NCBI RefSeq assembly: GCF_900142785.1
Contig: NZ_FRCD01000016.1
Location: 1-64,000 of the forward strand
Origin: Chryseobacterium carnipullorum
GTDB taxonomy: Bacteria > Bacteroidota > Bacteroidia > Flavobacteriales > Weeksellaceae
Length of the DNA stretch: 64,000 nt
Direction of reading: 5' to 3'
Positions 16,892 to 24,795 of this stretch are shown here, in pieces. Below the pieces are notes generated by a model that ran no database searches, was not told the origin of the DNA, and saw only the letters and a program-made list of their open reading frames with translations. The position numbers and the translations under genes are program-made. Numbering within the stretch: position 1 is the first letter of the stretch; each line of letters begins with the position of its first letter.

Positions 16892-17255
16892 ACGTTTTTT
16901 TGTGTATTGGTTAATGAATGGAAACTTATTTTCAGAATCAAATATATTAAAAAGTCGCTAGGTTACAAACAGTCTTGCGCGTGATCTCCGGAGCACTTCT
17001 GTGGTTTCCTGCACGTAGCGGGAGACTTCCGGAGTCCTCCGGAGATTAGAAACAGGTTTGTTTTGAAGTTCCGGAGGGGTTGGGTGGTTTGTTTTAGTAG
17101 TGGGTGGGAGTTGCGGAGGGGTTGGGTGGGTTGTGAGAACAGGTGTTTTGGAGTTGGAAACTTCTGATTATGGGAAACCGTATTCAGATATCTCTAAAAT
17201 TATATATATTAGACAACGAAAATTTTTGGAACTATTAAAAACTATACTAATATCG
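16892..17255. other. G-rich leader region before the PIN-like gene
   Basis: This 364-base stretch is unusual for a low-GC genome. It has CCGGAG words near 16987-17045 and then two copies of a G-rich 20-mer, 42 bases apart (17068-17087 and 17110-17129). The region 17102-17130 has five runs of three or more G on the plus strand. No gene is supported, although the reading frame of the next gene is open through part of it. Confidence 0.6.
17068..17130 (+). repeat. G-rich direct repeat, possible G-quadruplex
   Basis: Two copies of GTTSCGGAGGGGTTGGGTGG (S is C then G) start at 17068 and 17110. The second copy joined to the preceding GGGTGGG gives GGG runs separated by loops of 1, 9, 2 and 1 bases, enough for a quadruplex on the plus strand. 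Confidence 0.6.
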
Positions 17256-18473
17256 ATGAAAACAATATTTCAAGGCTATTACAAAAAAACCGAAGAAGAA
17301 ATAAAAGCTATATGGGACAATGGATTAATAATATTTGATACAAATGTTTTACTCAACTTATATCGTTATTCTGATACAACAAGAGAAACACTTATTGATT
17401 TAATTTCAAAATTCTCTGATAAAATATACCTACCTCATCAAGCAGCATTAGAATATAACCGTAATAGGTACGAAGTTATTGCCGAACAAGAAAAAGCATA
17501 TAAAGATTTTTTAAGTAAAATTTCACAAATTCAGCAAGATTTACAGTCCACAAATAAGCCACCATTTTTATCATCTAGCATTGACTCTAAGCTTAATAAA
17601 GTTTTTGAAAATGTAAGTATTGAGGTCGAGGATAGTATAAAAAAATATTGTAACTTTTTAAAAGAAGATCCAATTTATAATAAACTTGCTACAATCTTTA
17701 AATCAAAGTTAGGCGATGAGTTTAAAAATGAAGAATTAGAAATAATATATAAAGAAGGCGAAAACAGATATGCTAAAAAAATACCTCCTGGGTTTGAAGA
17801 TGAAAAAACTAAAGAAGGCTTCCGAAAATTTGGAGATTTAGTATTATGGAAACAGATAATTAAAATTTCTAAAGATTTAGATAAAGATATCATTTTAATT
17901 ACAGACGAAAGAAAAATCGATTGGTGGTGGAAATTAAAAGATGGGAGAAATATGGGTCCAAGACAAGAATTGGTGGAAGAAGTTTATAAAGAATCACAAA
18001 AGCAATTTCATATGTACTCATCTGAAAGATTTTTAAGCTATGGTCAAACTTATTTGAAAGAGCAGATTAATAAGAAAGCATTAGAAGAAATTCAAGCAAT
18101 GAAGTTTGCAGAGTTAGAAACCCTAAAAAATAATGAAAAAAACAACTATTATTTCAAAGAAACAACTAGGGATCAAACAGACGTTTTACATAAAAGATTA
18201 CTCGAAATTGAAAAACTAATTCATAATGATGATAAAGTTATTTCTTTTTTAAACGACCATAACAATATTGAAGATATAGAAGAAAAAGTAAACAATTATA
18301 ATAACTACGTTTTAGGATTAAGAAAAGAAAGAGATTCTATTAAAGAGAAAATTGAATTTATAAACAAGCACTTATATAGAAATTCGTATAATAATACTTA
18401 CAATTCTGAACTTGATCATGAGATTTTTACAAAGCTGATAAAAATAGATAGAGATAGAGATAATAATAAATAG
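17256..18473 (+). CDS. PIN-like domain protein, putative nuclease
   Basis: A protein of about 405 residues starting at the ATG at 17256; the longer open frame from 17100 reads through the G-rich region and is unlikely. The N-terminal half is a PIN-like domain. LIIFDTNVLLNLYRYSD gives the first catalytic Asp, LPHQAALEYNRNR a second acidic residue, and ILITDERKIDWWWK...MGPRQELVEEV is the characteristic closing motif (TDD/E...DWWW...GPR-x-EL). The C-terminal 120 residues are coiled-coil-like. PIN-like enzymes of this type cut RNA or DNA and some occur in defence loci. The gene is markedly AT-rich, with many ATA and AAA codons compared with its neighbours, suggesting recent acquisition. Confidence 0.8.
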   Translation: MKTIFQGYYKKTEEEIKAIWDNGLIIFDTNVLLNLYRYSDTTRETLIDLISKFSDKIYLPHQAALEYNRNRYEVIAEQEKAYKDFLSKISQIQQDLQSTNKPPFLSSSIDSKLNKVFENVSIEVEDSIKKYCNFLKEDPIYNKLATIFKSKLGDEFKNEELEIIYKEGENRYAKKIPPGFEDEKTKEGFRKFGDLVLWKQIIKISKDLDKDIILITDERKIDWWWKLKDGRNMGPRQELVEEVYKESQKQFHMYSSERFLSYGQTYLKEQINKKALEEIQAMKFAELETLKNNEKNNYYFKETTRDQTDVLHKRLLEIEKLIHNDDKVISFLNDHNNIEDIEEKVNNYNNYVLGLRKERDSIKEKIEFINKHLYRNSYNNTYNSELDHEIFTKLIKIDRDRDNNK

Positions 18474-18629
18474 GTCTCTTTACTAGGAATTACAATCAAA
18501 TTATATATCCCCCGCTAGGCGAGCTTTCAAGTTCGTGTCTAATATGGTAAATATGATGAAATGCCACACCAACACCAGGTATTATATTAGAATATGGATC
18601 TATAATAATTTAGATAAAAATATTTATAA

Positions 18630-19181
18630 ATGAAAAGAATTTTTATTTTCTTACTACTCAGTATTTTTTTTGGAATTTCCTATGGACAAAATGTTGATGA
18701 GATTTTAAATAAAAGGAGTTTAAAAACAGATTCTTTGACACTAGAACTACAAAAATATAATATCCAAGATAATAAAGTTAAATATTTACAAAATACTCGA
18801 AAGGTTTTAAAATCTGTTGTAGATGATGTTTTAAAACTGGAAAATTTTAACAACAAAACAATGCAGAAAGTTCTTATGAAACCGCTTACAGAATATTATG
18901 ACGCATTTAATGTTGAAAGAGATAAAAAGACCACAAATACTCTTCGTTATGGTTTTAAGAATAAGGAAGATTTTATAAATCACTATAAAGCTGCCGAAGC
19001 TCTATTATTGGGTAAATTAATTGAGTGTCAGTATCAAGCATTGATTGATGATGCTCAAAGAGTAGTTGATGAAGTTAATATATACATAGATAGAAATTTG
19101 AAAAGATTAGGAATGACAATTGAAGAATATGAGAAGCTCAGTGAAAATGACAAAAAGCTGTTAGAAAAAAGCTTTAAATAA
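18630..19181 (+). CDS. Secreted protein of unknown function
   Basis: A 183-residue exported protein with signal MKRIFIFLLLSIFFGISYGQ. The mature part is mostly helical and charged, including IDRNLKRLGMTIEEYEKLSENDKKLLEKSFK at the end. No family is recognised. It shares the AT-rich composition of the PIN-like gene upstream, so both may belong to one acquired segment. It ends at a terminator at 19207-19230. Confidence 0.7.
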   Translation: MKRIFIFLLLSIFFGISYGQNVDEILNKRSLKTDSLTLELQKYNIQDNKVKYLQNTRKVLKSVVDDVLKLENFNNKTMQKVLMKPLTEYYDAFNVERDKKTTNTLRYGFKNKEDFINHYKAAEALLLGKLIECQYQALIDDAQRVVDEVNIYIDRNLKRLGMTIEEYEKLSENDKKLLEKSFK

Positions 19182-19206
19182 AATAAATCCGAACTATAAT
19201 AAAACG

Positions 19207-19230
19207 AAAACCTGTTGTGAAGCAGGTTTT
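19207..19230 (+). terminator. Terminator after the secreted protein
   Basis: Stem AAAACCTG with CAGGTTTT around an eight-base loop, followed by TCTT; 26 bases past the stop codon. Confidence 0.75.
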
Positions 19231-19249
19231 TCTTATATCTAAAAAGTTT

Positions 19250-19375
19250 TTAAAACAAACTCTCATCCACAAAATTGGGAAGCGTTACTTTCAGATTGGG
19301 TTCTGCTTCCATGGCTCTTTTAATGGCGAAAACGGCGCCTTCATTTCTGGCCCAGCTTCTTCTCAAGATTCCGTT
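19250..19375 (-). pseudogene. Detached 3' end of hutU
   Basis: These 126 bases copy the last 41 codons and stop codon of the intact hutU at 19941-20066 with six differences (about 95% identity). The copy ends at RRSWARNEG...NFVDESLF. Three differences are third-position silent changes; the other three are clustered at the broken end, after which similarity stops. The remnant has no start and cannot make a protein. Because the changes are mostly silent, the two copies look like homologues that diverged under selection and were brought together by recombination, rather than a fresh duplication left to decay. Confidence 0.9.
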
Positions 19376-19390
19376 AGATTTTACAAAAAT

Positions 19391-19849
19391 CTAATCCCCG
19401 TCCCCACCAATAGAACTAAACTCCTGCGTTGAATAATGTAAGAAAAACAACGCTAGCAAGCCATCAACAGATTCGTCAACTTCAAGGTGATAAATAGGAT
19501 ATTTAAGTTTCTTTTTATCCTCGGTTGTTACTTCTATTAAGAGTTTTCCTTTTTCAAATAGCTGATTTGTTTTACTCAACTTAAAATTATAAATCCTAAC
19601 ATCGGCTCCGGACTTAATGATTCTTTCTTTTCCCAAATCTGTAAAATAAATGACGCCTTTGGAATTAAAAAGTTCTGCATCGTTCTTTAGAAAACCTACA
19701 TTTTTGATATCATAGCTTCTGGAATTGAAAATGATATAATAGCCTGAAGAAAAGAACTTATTGAGTTTTACAATCCGCCCAATCTCTTTTTGATCTTCTG
19801 AAACTAAGACAAGTTGTTTGTTGTTAATTTGTGCGGTATATTTTTTCAA
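19391..19849 (-). CDS. Protein of unknown function between hutU and its detached 3' end
   Basis: A 152-residue protein, apparently cytoplasmic, beginning at TTG (no ATG is available): MKKYTAQINNKQLVLVSED. It is beta-rich with Lys/Tyr/Ile strands and ends HYSTQEFSSIGGDGD. No family is recognised. It sits precisely between the detached hutU end and the intact gene, so it was probably carried in with whatever rearrangement duplicated that end. It might be cargo, or a chance passenger. Confidence 0.6.
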   Translation of the reverse strand: MKKYTAQINNKQLVLVSEDQKEIGRIVKLNKFFSSGYYIIFNSRSYDIKNVGFLKNDAELFNSKGVIYFTDLGKERIIKSGADVRIYNFKLSKTNQLFEKGKLLIEVTTEDKKKLKYPIYHLEVDESVDGLLALFFLHYSTQEFSSIGGDGD

Positions 19850-19940
19850 CTATTTTTAGGCTTAAGATTTATATAAAAATAAACAACTTTGCTATACAAA
19901 ATACAGCAAAGTTGTTTATTATGATTTAATTTCTTTTGAA

Positions 19941-21926
19941 TTAAAACAAACTCTCATCCACAAAATTCGGAAGCGTCACTTTCAGATTGGGTTCTGCTTC
20001 CATGGCTCTTTTAATGGCGAAAACAGCGCCTTCATTTCTGGCCCAGCTTCTTCTGGAAATTCCGTTGTTCACGTCCCAGAAGAGCATAGATTTCAGTCTT
20101 CGGTCTGCTTCATCACTTCCGTCCAGCAGCATTCCGAAACCACCATTGATCACTTCACCCCAGCCTACTCCGCCACCGTTGTGGATAGATACCCAGGTCG
20201 CCCCACGGAAACTATCGCCAATCACGTTGTGAATCGCCATATCTGCGGTAAATCTTGAACCGTCATAGATATTGGAAGTCTCTCTGTAAGGCGAATCTGT
20301 ACCGGAAACATCGTGATGGTCTCTTCCCAAAACAACAGGCCCGATTTCTCCGTTTTTGATAGCAGTATTGAAAGCTTCTGCGATCTTCATTCTTCCTTCT
20401 GCGTCTGCATAAAGGATTCTTGCCTGTGAACCTACCACCAGTTTGTTTTCCTGAGCGCCTTTGATCCACTGGATATTGTCTTTCATCTGCTGCTGAATCT
20501 CTTCAGGAGAGTTTTTTACCATCTCTTCCAAAACAGCACAGGCAATATCATCTGTCTTTTGCAAATCTTCCGGTTTTCCGCTGGCACATACCCAACGGAA
20601 CGGCCCGAAACCGTAATCAAAACACATTGGACCCATAATATCCTGAACATAACTCGGATATTTAAATTCTCTTCCTAAAGTCGGATTTTCAGCCATTACA
20701 TCCGCTCCGGCTCTGGAAGCTTCCAGTAAAAAGGCATTTCCATAATCAAAGAAGTATGTTCCCTTCTGAGTATGTTTATTGATCGCAGCTGCGTGTCTTC
20801 TTAAGGTTTCCTGAACTTTTTCTTTAAACAATTCAGGATTTTCAGCCATCATCGCATTCGATTCTTCAAAGCTCTGACCTGCCGGATAATAGCCGCCAGC
20901 CCAAGGATTATGAAGCGATGTCTGATCTGAACCGATATCGATTTTTAAGTTTTTCTCATCAAATTTTTCCCAAACCTCAACAATGTTTCCAAGGTAAGCA
21001 AGAGAAACGGTTTCTTTATTTTCCTGAGCCTTTCTTACTCTTTCTATCAATTCCTCTATATTCTCATAAATCTCATTCACCCATTTTTGGTCGTGACGGA
21101 TTTTTGTGATCTTTGGATTTACTTCAGCACATACCGTAATACAGCCTGCAATATTTCCTGCTTTTGGCTGCGCACCGCTCATTCCACCCAATCCTGAAGT
21201 GACGAAAAGGCCTCCCTGCGGTTCTTTTTTGATCTTTCTGAAAGCATTCAGTACCGTAATCGTGGTTCCGTGAACAATTCCCTGCGGACCGATGTACATA
21301 TAACTTCCCGCTGTCATCTGCCCATATTGGGTAACGCCCAGCGCATTGAATTTCTCCCAATCATCCGGTTTGGAGTAATTAGGAATCATCATTCCGTTGG
21401 TTACCACTACTCTTGGTGCATCTTTGTGAGAAGGGAATAATCCCATCGGATGCCCGGAATACATGGTTAAAGTCTGTTCGTCTGTCATTTCAGACAGATA
21501 CTTCATCGTCAGAAGATATTGTGCCCAGTTGGAGAAGACGGCTCCGTTTCCACCATAGGTAATCAGTTCGTGAGGATGCTGTGCCACTGCATAATCCAGG
21601 TTGTTTTGAATCATCAGCATGATGGCTTTTGCCTGCTCCGATTTCCCGGGATAATCTGCGATGGACCTTGCCTTCATTTCATAATCCGGACGGAATCTGT
21701 ACATATAAATTCTCCCGTATTTCTCCAGTTCCTCTCTAAATTCAGGCAGCAATTCTGCATGAAACTGAGGTTCAAAATACCGTAAGGCATTTTTAAGAGC
21801 AAGCTTTTTCTCTTCTTCTCCTAAAATTTCTTTACGCTTCGGTGCATGGTTGATATTGGTTTCGTATGGTTTAGGCTGTGGCAGCTGATTCGGAATCCCC
21901 TGCTGTATCTGTTCTTGAAATGTCAT
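19941..21926 (-). CDS. hutU: Urocanate hydratase
   Basis: Urocanase of 661 residues, which adds water to urocanate to give imidazolone propionate in histidine breakdown, using tightly bound NAD. Visible blocks are TYGGNGAVFSNWAQYLL, MYSGHPMGLFPS, the NAD-binding FVTSGLGGMSGAQPKAG, DQTSLHNPWAGGYYPAG, GRDHHDVSGTDSPYRE and WVSIHNGGGVGWGE. It is about 100 residues longer than E. coli-type urocanase, as in other Bacteroidota. No hutH, hutI or hutG lies nearby, so the pathway is dispersed. A detached copy of its 3' end lies at 19250-19375. Confidence 0.96.
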   Translation of the reverse strand: MTFQEQIQQGIPNQLPQPKPYETNINHAPKRKEILGEEEKKLALKNALRYFEPQFHAELLPEFREELEKYGRIYMYRFRPDYEMKARSIADYPGKSEQAKAIMLMIQNNLDYAVAQHPHELITYGGNGAVFSNWAQYLLTMKYLSEMTDEQTLTMYSGHPMGLFPSHKDAPRVVVTNGMMIPNYSKPDDWEKFNALGVTQYGQMTAGSYMYIGPQGIVHGTTITVLNAFRKIKKEPQGGLFVTSGLGGMSGAQPKAGNIAGCITVCAEVNPKITKIRHDQKWVNEIYENIEELIERVRKAQENKETVSLAYLGNIVEVWEKFDEKNLKIDIGSDQTSLHNPWAGGYYPAGQSFEESNAMMAENPELFKEKVQETLRRHAAAINKHTQKGTYFFDYGNAFLLEASRAGADVMAENPTLGREFKYPSYVQDIMGPMCFDYGFGPFRWVCASGKPEDLQKTDDIACAVLEEMVKNSPEEIQQQMKDNIQWIKGAQENKLVVGSQARILYADAEGRMKIAEAFNTAIKNGEIGPVVLGRDHHDVSGTDSPYRETSNIYDGSRFTADMAIHNVIGDSFRGATWVSIHNGGGVGWGEVINGGFGMLLDGSDEADRRLKSMLFWDVNNGISRRSWARNEGAVFAIKRAMEAEPNLKVTLPNFVDESLF

Positions 21927-22339
21927 ATTGCTATCTAGTTCAATGTTTAGAATTCAACGTTTTGAAGTTTTAAAGATATTCAAATTAGAAAATATAGGCA
22001 AGGGAATTTGATGATGTCTTCATATGCAGATACCGACTGTTATAAATACGCCAACCGAGATTCCCCTCCTCCGGAGGGGTGGATTGGAAAATTCTATAAA
22101 TTTTGCAAGACGGGGTGGTTACTAAGTAATGCGTATGTTGAAAATGCGTGTATAATTTTTGACCACCCCGTCTTCTCCTTTCAGGAGAATCCACCCCTCC
22201 GGAGGAGGGGAATGATATTCGTTGCAGTATAGATGATTGTCTGAAATAGTGAACTTGTTGATGGATTATCTGTAGATACCGACTGTTATACATACGCCAA
22301 CCGAAGATTCCCCTCCTCCGGAGGGGTGGATGGTGAAAT
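21927..22339. other. Repeat-filled interval between hutU and the nuclease gene
   Basis: No genuine gene. It contains the empty repeat element (22028-22230) and the left end of the second element (from 22274). Confidence 0.7.
22028..22230. mobile_element. Two-ended repeat element, empty copy
   Basis: Left end (22028-22119): AGATACCGACTGTTATA, CGCCAACCGA, then TCCCCTCCTCCGGAGGGGTG, a 26-base AT-rich hairpin spacer and GACGGGGTGG. Right end (22162-22230), inverted: CCACCCCGTCTTCTCC, a short hairpin spacer, CCACCCCTCCGGAGGAGGGG and GATATTCGTTGCAG. Only about 42 bases separate the ends and they encode nothing. The same two ends flank the nuclease gene 44 bases further on. Confidence 0.7.
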
Positions 22340-22866
22340 TTATGGAATTTTGGAAGACGGGGTGATCCCAAAATTTTCTATAATAAAATACTCCAGTTCC
22401 TTCATGGCTACATATAAATTATTTTTTATGTCAAAGTCGCTGATTCTGAAAACCAAAAGTCCCAAAGACTCAAGATATTCCTGCCTGATTCCATCATACA
22501 CTTGTTTTTCATCATGACTGGAACCGTCAATCTCACCAATTAATCCTAAAGTTTTTACATAGAAATCTACAATATAGTTTCCGATGATTCTTTGTCTGTC
22601 AAAATCAATGTGGTGAAATGTTCCGGCCCGAACTTTTTTCCAGAAAATGACCTCACTTAAAATACGTGCTTTTCGTTTTTCTTTCAACAATAGTATCAGA
22701 TGGGGATTAAAGGGCAGGTTTTCTACGAAGTTCCTTTGGATGGGAACGCCTTGGATGTGGGTTAAGATTTCTTTCATTGTTTGTGTATTTGTTTTTTACC
22801 ACCCCGTCTTCTCCTTTTAGTCGAATCCACCCCTCCAAAAGAGGGGAATGATATTCGTCGCAGAAC
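22274..22866. mobile_element. Two-ended repeat element carrying a DUF559 nuclease gene
   Basis: The left end at 22274-22367 and right end at 22798-22866 repeat those of the empty copy. The left ends share about 60 bases with only a few differences, and the right ends share CACCCCGTCTTCTCCTTT and GATATTCGTYGCAG. The enclosed gene reads toward the left end, and its last codons and stop lie inside that end. The two copies lie head to tail, with left ends 246 bases apart. Confidence 0.7.
22340..22777 (-). CDS. DUF559 endonuclease-domain protein (Vsr-like)
   Basis: A 145-residue protein with the Vsr-like, PD-(D/E)xK-type fold of DUF559. The core reads GNYIVDFYVKTLGLIGEIDG, then SSHDEKQVYDGIRQEYLESLG and LLVFRISD. 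These give the acidic D...E-x-D-G-x-x-H cluster, the D-x-x-R helix and the final V-x-R-x-x-D strand of the family. The first 40 residues (IQRNFVENLPFNPHLILLLKEKRKARILSEVIFWKKVRAG) are typical of the family's helical lead. The final residues ITPSSKIP and the stop codon are encoded inside the left repeat end. Cellular function is not established; such nucleases may nick DNA. The bracketing repeats suggest it belongs to the element. Confidence 0.85.
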   Translation of the reverse strand: MKEILTHIQGVPIQRNFVENLPFNPHLILLLKEKRKARILSEVIFWKKVRAGTFHHIDFDRQRIIGNYIVDFYVKTLGLIGEIDGSSHDEKQVYDGIRQEYLESLGLLVFRISDFDIKNNLYVAMKELEYFIIENFGITPSSKIP

Positions 22867-22887
22867 AGATGGTTTTCAAAAATAAAA

Positions 22888-22913
22888 AAACCTTACTAAT
22901 TTCAGTAAGGTTT
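22888..22913 (-). terminator. Terminator after the acidic protein gene
   Basis: Perfect ten-base stem AAACCTTACT with AGTAAGGTTT around six bases. On the minus strand it is followed by a T-rich run. It lies about 20 bases past the stop at 22934. Confidence 0.85.
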
Positions 22914-22933
22914 GTATGCTGTAAGCTTAGAAT

Positions 22934-23224
22934 TTACGTTAAAACATCATCATTTTTTTCTTCATGGTCATCTTCATTATCGCTGGTGCTCCAGTAGTTG
23001 TTTTCTTCATCCTCAGATCCTATTTCTTCCATGTCGTCATCATCTTCAGTGCCGGGAATATCCAGGCCCTTATCTATTTTGTCATCGTCTTCTTCATTGA
23101 GGATGGGATTTCCGTCACCGTCGAGCGGAATATGTTTTTCCTTGTTGAATATATCTTCATTAGGATTATAATCCATCTCTTCAAGCTTTCTGTTTTGTTC
23201 GTTGGTATTGTTTTCTGGTGTCAT
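22934..23224 (-). CDS. Very acidic small protein, unknown function
   Basis: A 96-residue protein without signal or membrane segment. Nearly 40% of residues are Asp or Glu, in runs such as EEDDDKIDKG, TEDDDDMEEIGSEDEE and SDNEDDHEEKNDD. Low complexity predicts disorder. Similar acidic proteins are frequent in Chryseobacterium and their role is unknown. The own terminator and clean ATG start support a real gene. It follows the hydroxyacid dehydrogenase gene on the same strand by about 50 bases and could be co-transcribed. Confidence 0.65.
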   Translation of the reverse strand: MTPENNTNEQNRKLEEMDYNPNEDIFNKEKHIPLDGDGNPILNEEDDDKIDKGLDIPGTEDDDDMEEIGSEDEENNYWSTSDNEDDHEEKNDDVLT

Positions 23225-23275
23225 AATATTAAGTGTTTAAGGTTTATCAATAAGAACAAAAATAATTCCAAGATG

Positions 23276-24259
23276 CTAAGAACTCACCGAATATACCTCA
23301 GGATTGGCACAATAAGGTATTTTTTCACCTTTAGAGAAAGCGATAATATTCTCAGCAGCGATTCTGGCCATTCCTGTTCTTGCTTCCATGGTCGCAGAAC
23401 CAATGTGGGGCAATACACATACATTTGAAAGCTCTAACAAAGGACTTTCTTTAGACATCGGTTCAGGGTTGGTAACATCCAAACCGGCTCCCCAAATCTT
23501 TTTTGAAACCAAGGCTTCATAGAGGTCTTTTTCATTTTGGAAACCCCCTCTTGCCGTATTGATGAAAATAGCATTCTCCTTCATTTTTTCGAAAACAGGA
23601 CCATTGAAAAGATCTTTCTGATCAGGAGTAAAACTGGCATGAATACTTAATACATCAGATTGCGCAATTAATTCGTCAAAAGAAACATAGGTAGCATTCA
23701 ATTCTTTTTCTGCTTCGTCATTTGGATGACGGTTATGGTAAATGATGTTCATATCAAAAGCTTTTTGGGACTTTTTAGCCATTTCAAAACCTATTCTTCC
23801 CAATCCCAATACTCCCAATGTTTTGCCATATAATTCCTGTCCTAAAGCGTGCAAAGGATCAAAGTCTCCCCAGTTCCCGTCTTTTACTTTCTGAAAGTTA
23901 TAACTCGCTCTTCTGGCCACCGACTGCATTAAAAGAAAAGCGACATCAGAAGTGGCTTTACTGAGTACATCAGGTGTATTTCCTACGGGAATATTTCTAC
24001 GGTTGGCTTCGTGAATATCTACATGATCAAAACCAACGGAATATAAGGCAATGGTCTTTATATTGGGACACTGAACAAAAAAATCTTTGTCATATTTAAA
24101 TTCTCCGCCCACGCTTAAAATAGCATCGTGATTCTGACAATAGATCAGCCATTCTTCGTGAGAAAGGTTTTCATGTTCGGGAATAAAAACTTCCAGCCCC
24201 GCATCTTTCAGCATATTGATTCCAGTTTCAGGAATTCTTCTGTTTACAAATACTTTCAT
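23276..24259 (-). CDS. D-isomer-specific 2-hydroxyacid dehydrogenase (glyoxylate/hydroxypyruvate reductase-like)
   Basis: NAD(P)-dependent dehydrogenase of 327 residues. The Rossmann motif is GVLGLGRIGFEMAKK (about residues 150-164). The catalytic triad is R in INTARGG, E in NPEPMSKESPL, and H in LPHIGSATMEARTGM, with HASFTP before them. The SVGFDHVDI block near residue 75 is standard. Overall resemblance is to glyoxylate/hydroxypyruvate reductase or glycerate dehydrogenase; the true substrate is not decided by sequence alone. Downstream on the same strand is the acidic small protein. Confidence 0.88.
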   Translation of the reverse strand: MKVFVNRRIPETGINMLKDAGLEVFIPEHENLSHEEWLIYCQNHDAILSVGGEFKYDKDFFVQCPNIKTIALYSVGFDHVDIHEANRRNIPVGNTPDVLSKATSDVAFLLMQSVARRASYNFQKVKDGNWGDFDPLHALGQELYGKTLGVLGLGRIGFEMAKKSQKAFDMNIIYHNRHPNDEAEKELNATYVSFDELIAQSDVLSIHASFTPDQKDLFNGPVFEKMKENAIFINTARGGFQNEKDLYEALVSKKIWGAGLDVTNPEPMSKESPLLELSNVCVLPHIGSATMEARTGMARIAAENIIAFSKGEKIPYCANPEVYSVSS

Positions 24260-24305
24260 GTTTTATTTTGATTTAATTTCGTGTTTTTAAAATTTCAAAT
24301 AAAAA

Positions 24306-24330
24306 ACCCCACCAGGTTAAAAGTGAGGTT
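24306..24330 (-). terminator. Terminator-like hairpin without a clear gene
   Basis: Arms AACCCCAC and GTGAGGTT. Pairing is complete only in minus-strand RNA (a G-U pair) and is followed by TTTTTTATT. It faces the hydroxyacid dehydrogenase gene, so it ends a transcript from further right. Confidence 0.6.
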
Positions 24331-24445
24331 ATTTAACTTTAGTATTAAAATTACTGAGGTTTATCTTTGTTTTTGTCTCAGGCATCTGAAGCCATCTCCG
24401 AGTTACTTCCCAAACATCTTTTTCTGATTTTTCCGCATGCGACAT
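24329..24445 (-). CDS. Short open frame, uncertain
   Basis: Thirty-eight codons from ATG at 24445: MSHAEKSEKDVWEVTRRWL, then a basic tail ending NFNTKVK. The stop overlaps the terminator hairpin arm. A second frame across the same bases also lacks stops for about 30 codons and ends GSNSEMASDA. It may be a remnant of a decayed gene rather than a working one. No family is recognised. Confidence 0.25.
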   Translation of the reverse strand: MSHAEKSEKDVWEVTRRWLQMPETKTKINLSNFNTKVK

Positions 24446-24795
24446 CAATCGGTTTTAGATTGCATTCAATTACTATTCCGAACCCGTCTTAACGTTTATT
24501 AAAATAGAGAAAATTCAATTTTTAACCATAAAAGTGACAAGCTTTTTCGACACTTAAGTTACTTTTAAGTTGAATATATTGCATATAGAAGAAGTACACC
24601 TAAGTTTCGACGAAAATATTTGATTTTCTTCTTAGGTGTTCTTGCTATTTTCAGAATGGTAAAACTTTTAAAACTAAAATGCTCTAAAGTGTTAAATACG
24701 CAAAGGCTTTTGTGCTTTTTGCGGTGAGATAAGCATCCACAAGCAAAAACAACAACAAAATCTCTTAAACCAATTTCAATTCCCAGGGAAATCTC

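Noticed and set aside
17100..17255. N-terminal extension of the PIN-like protein
   Set aside because: It is translated from the G-rich leader and has a composition unlike the rest of the protein; the ATG at 17256 precedes the PIN domain directly.
18500..18600. Possible insertion-sequence end in the spacer after the PIN-like gene
   Set aside because: The stretch CCCCCGCTAGGCGAGC is GC-richer than its surroundings, but no inverted repeat, target duplication or transposase is visible.
21985..22371. A 128-codon frame on the minus strand through the repeats
   Set aside because: It reads straight through both repeat elements and its Pro/Arg-rich PPLRRRG words come from the palindromic core; no independent start or family.
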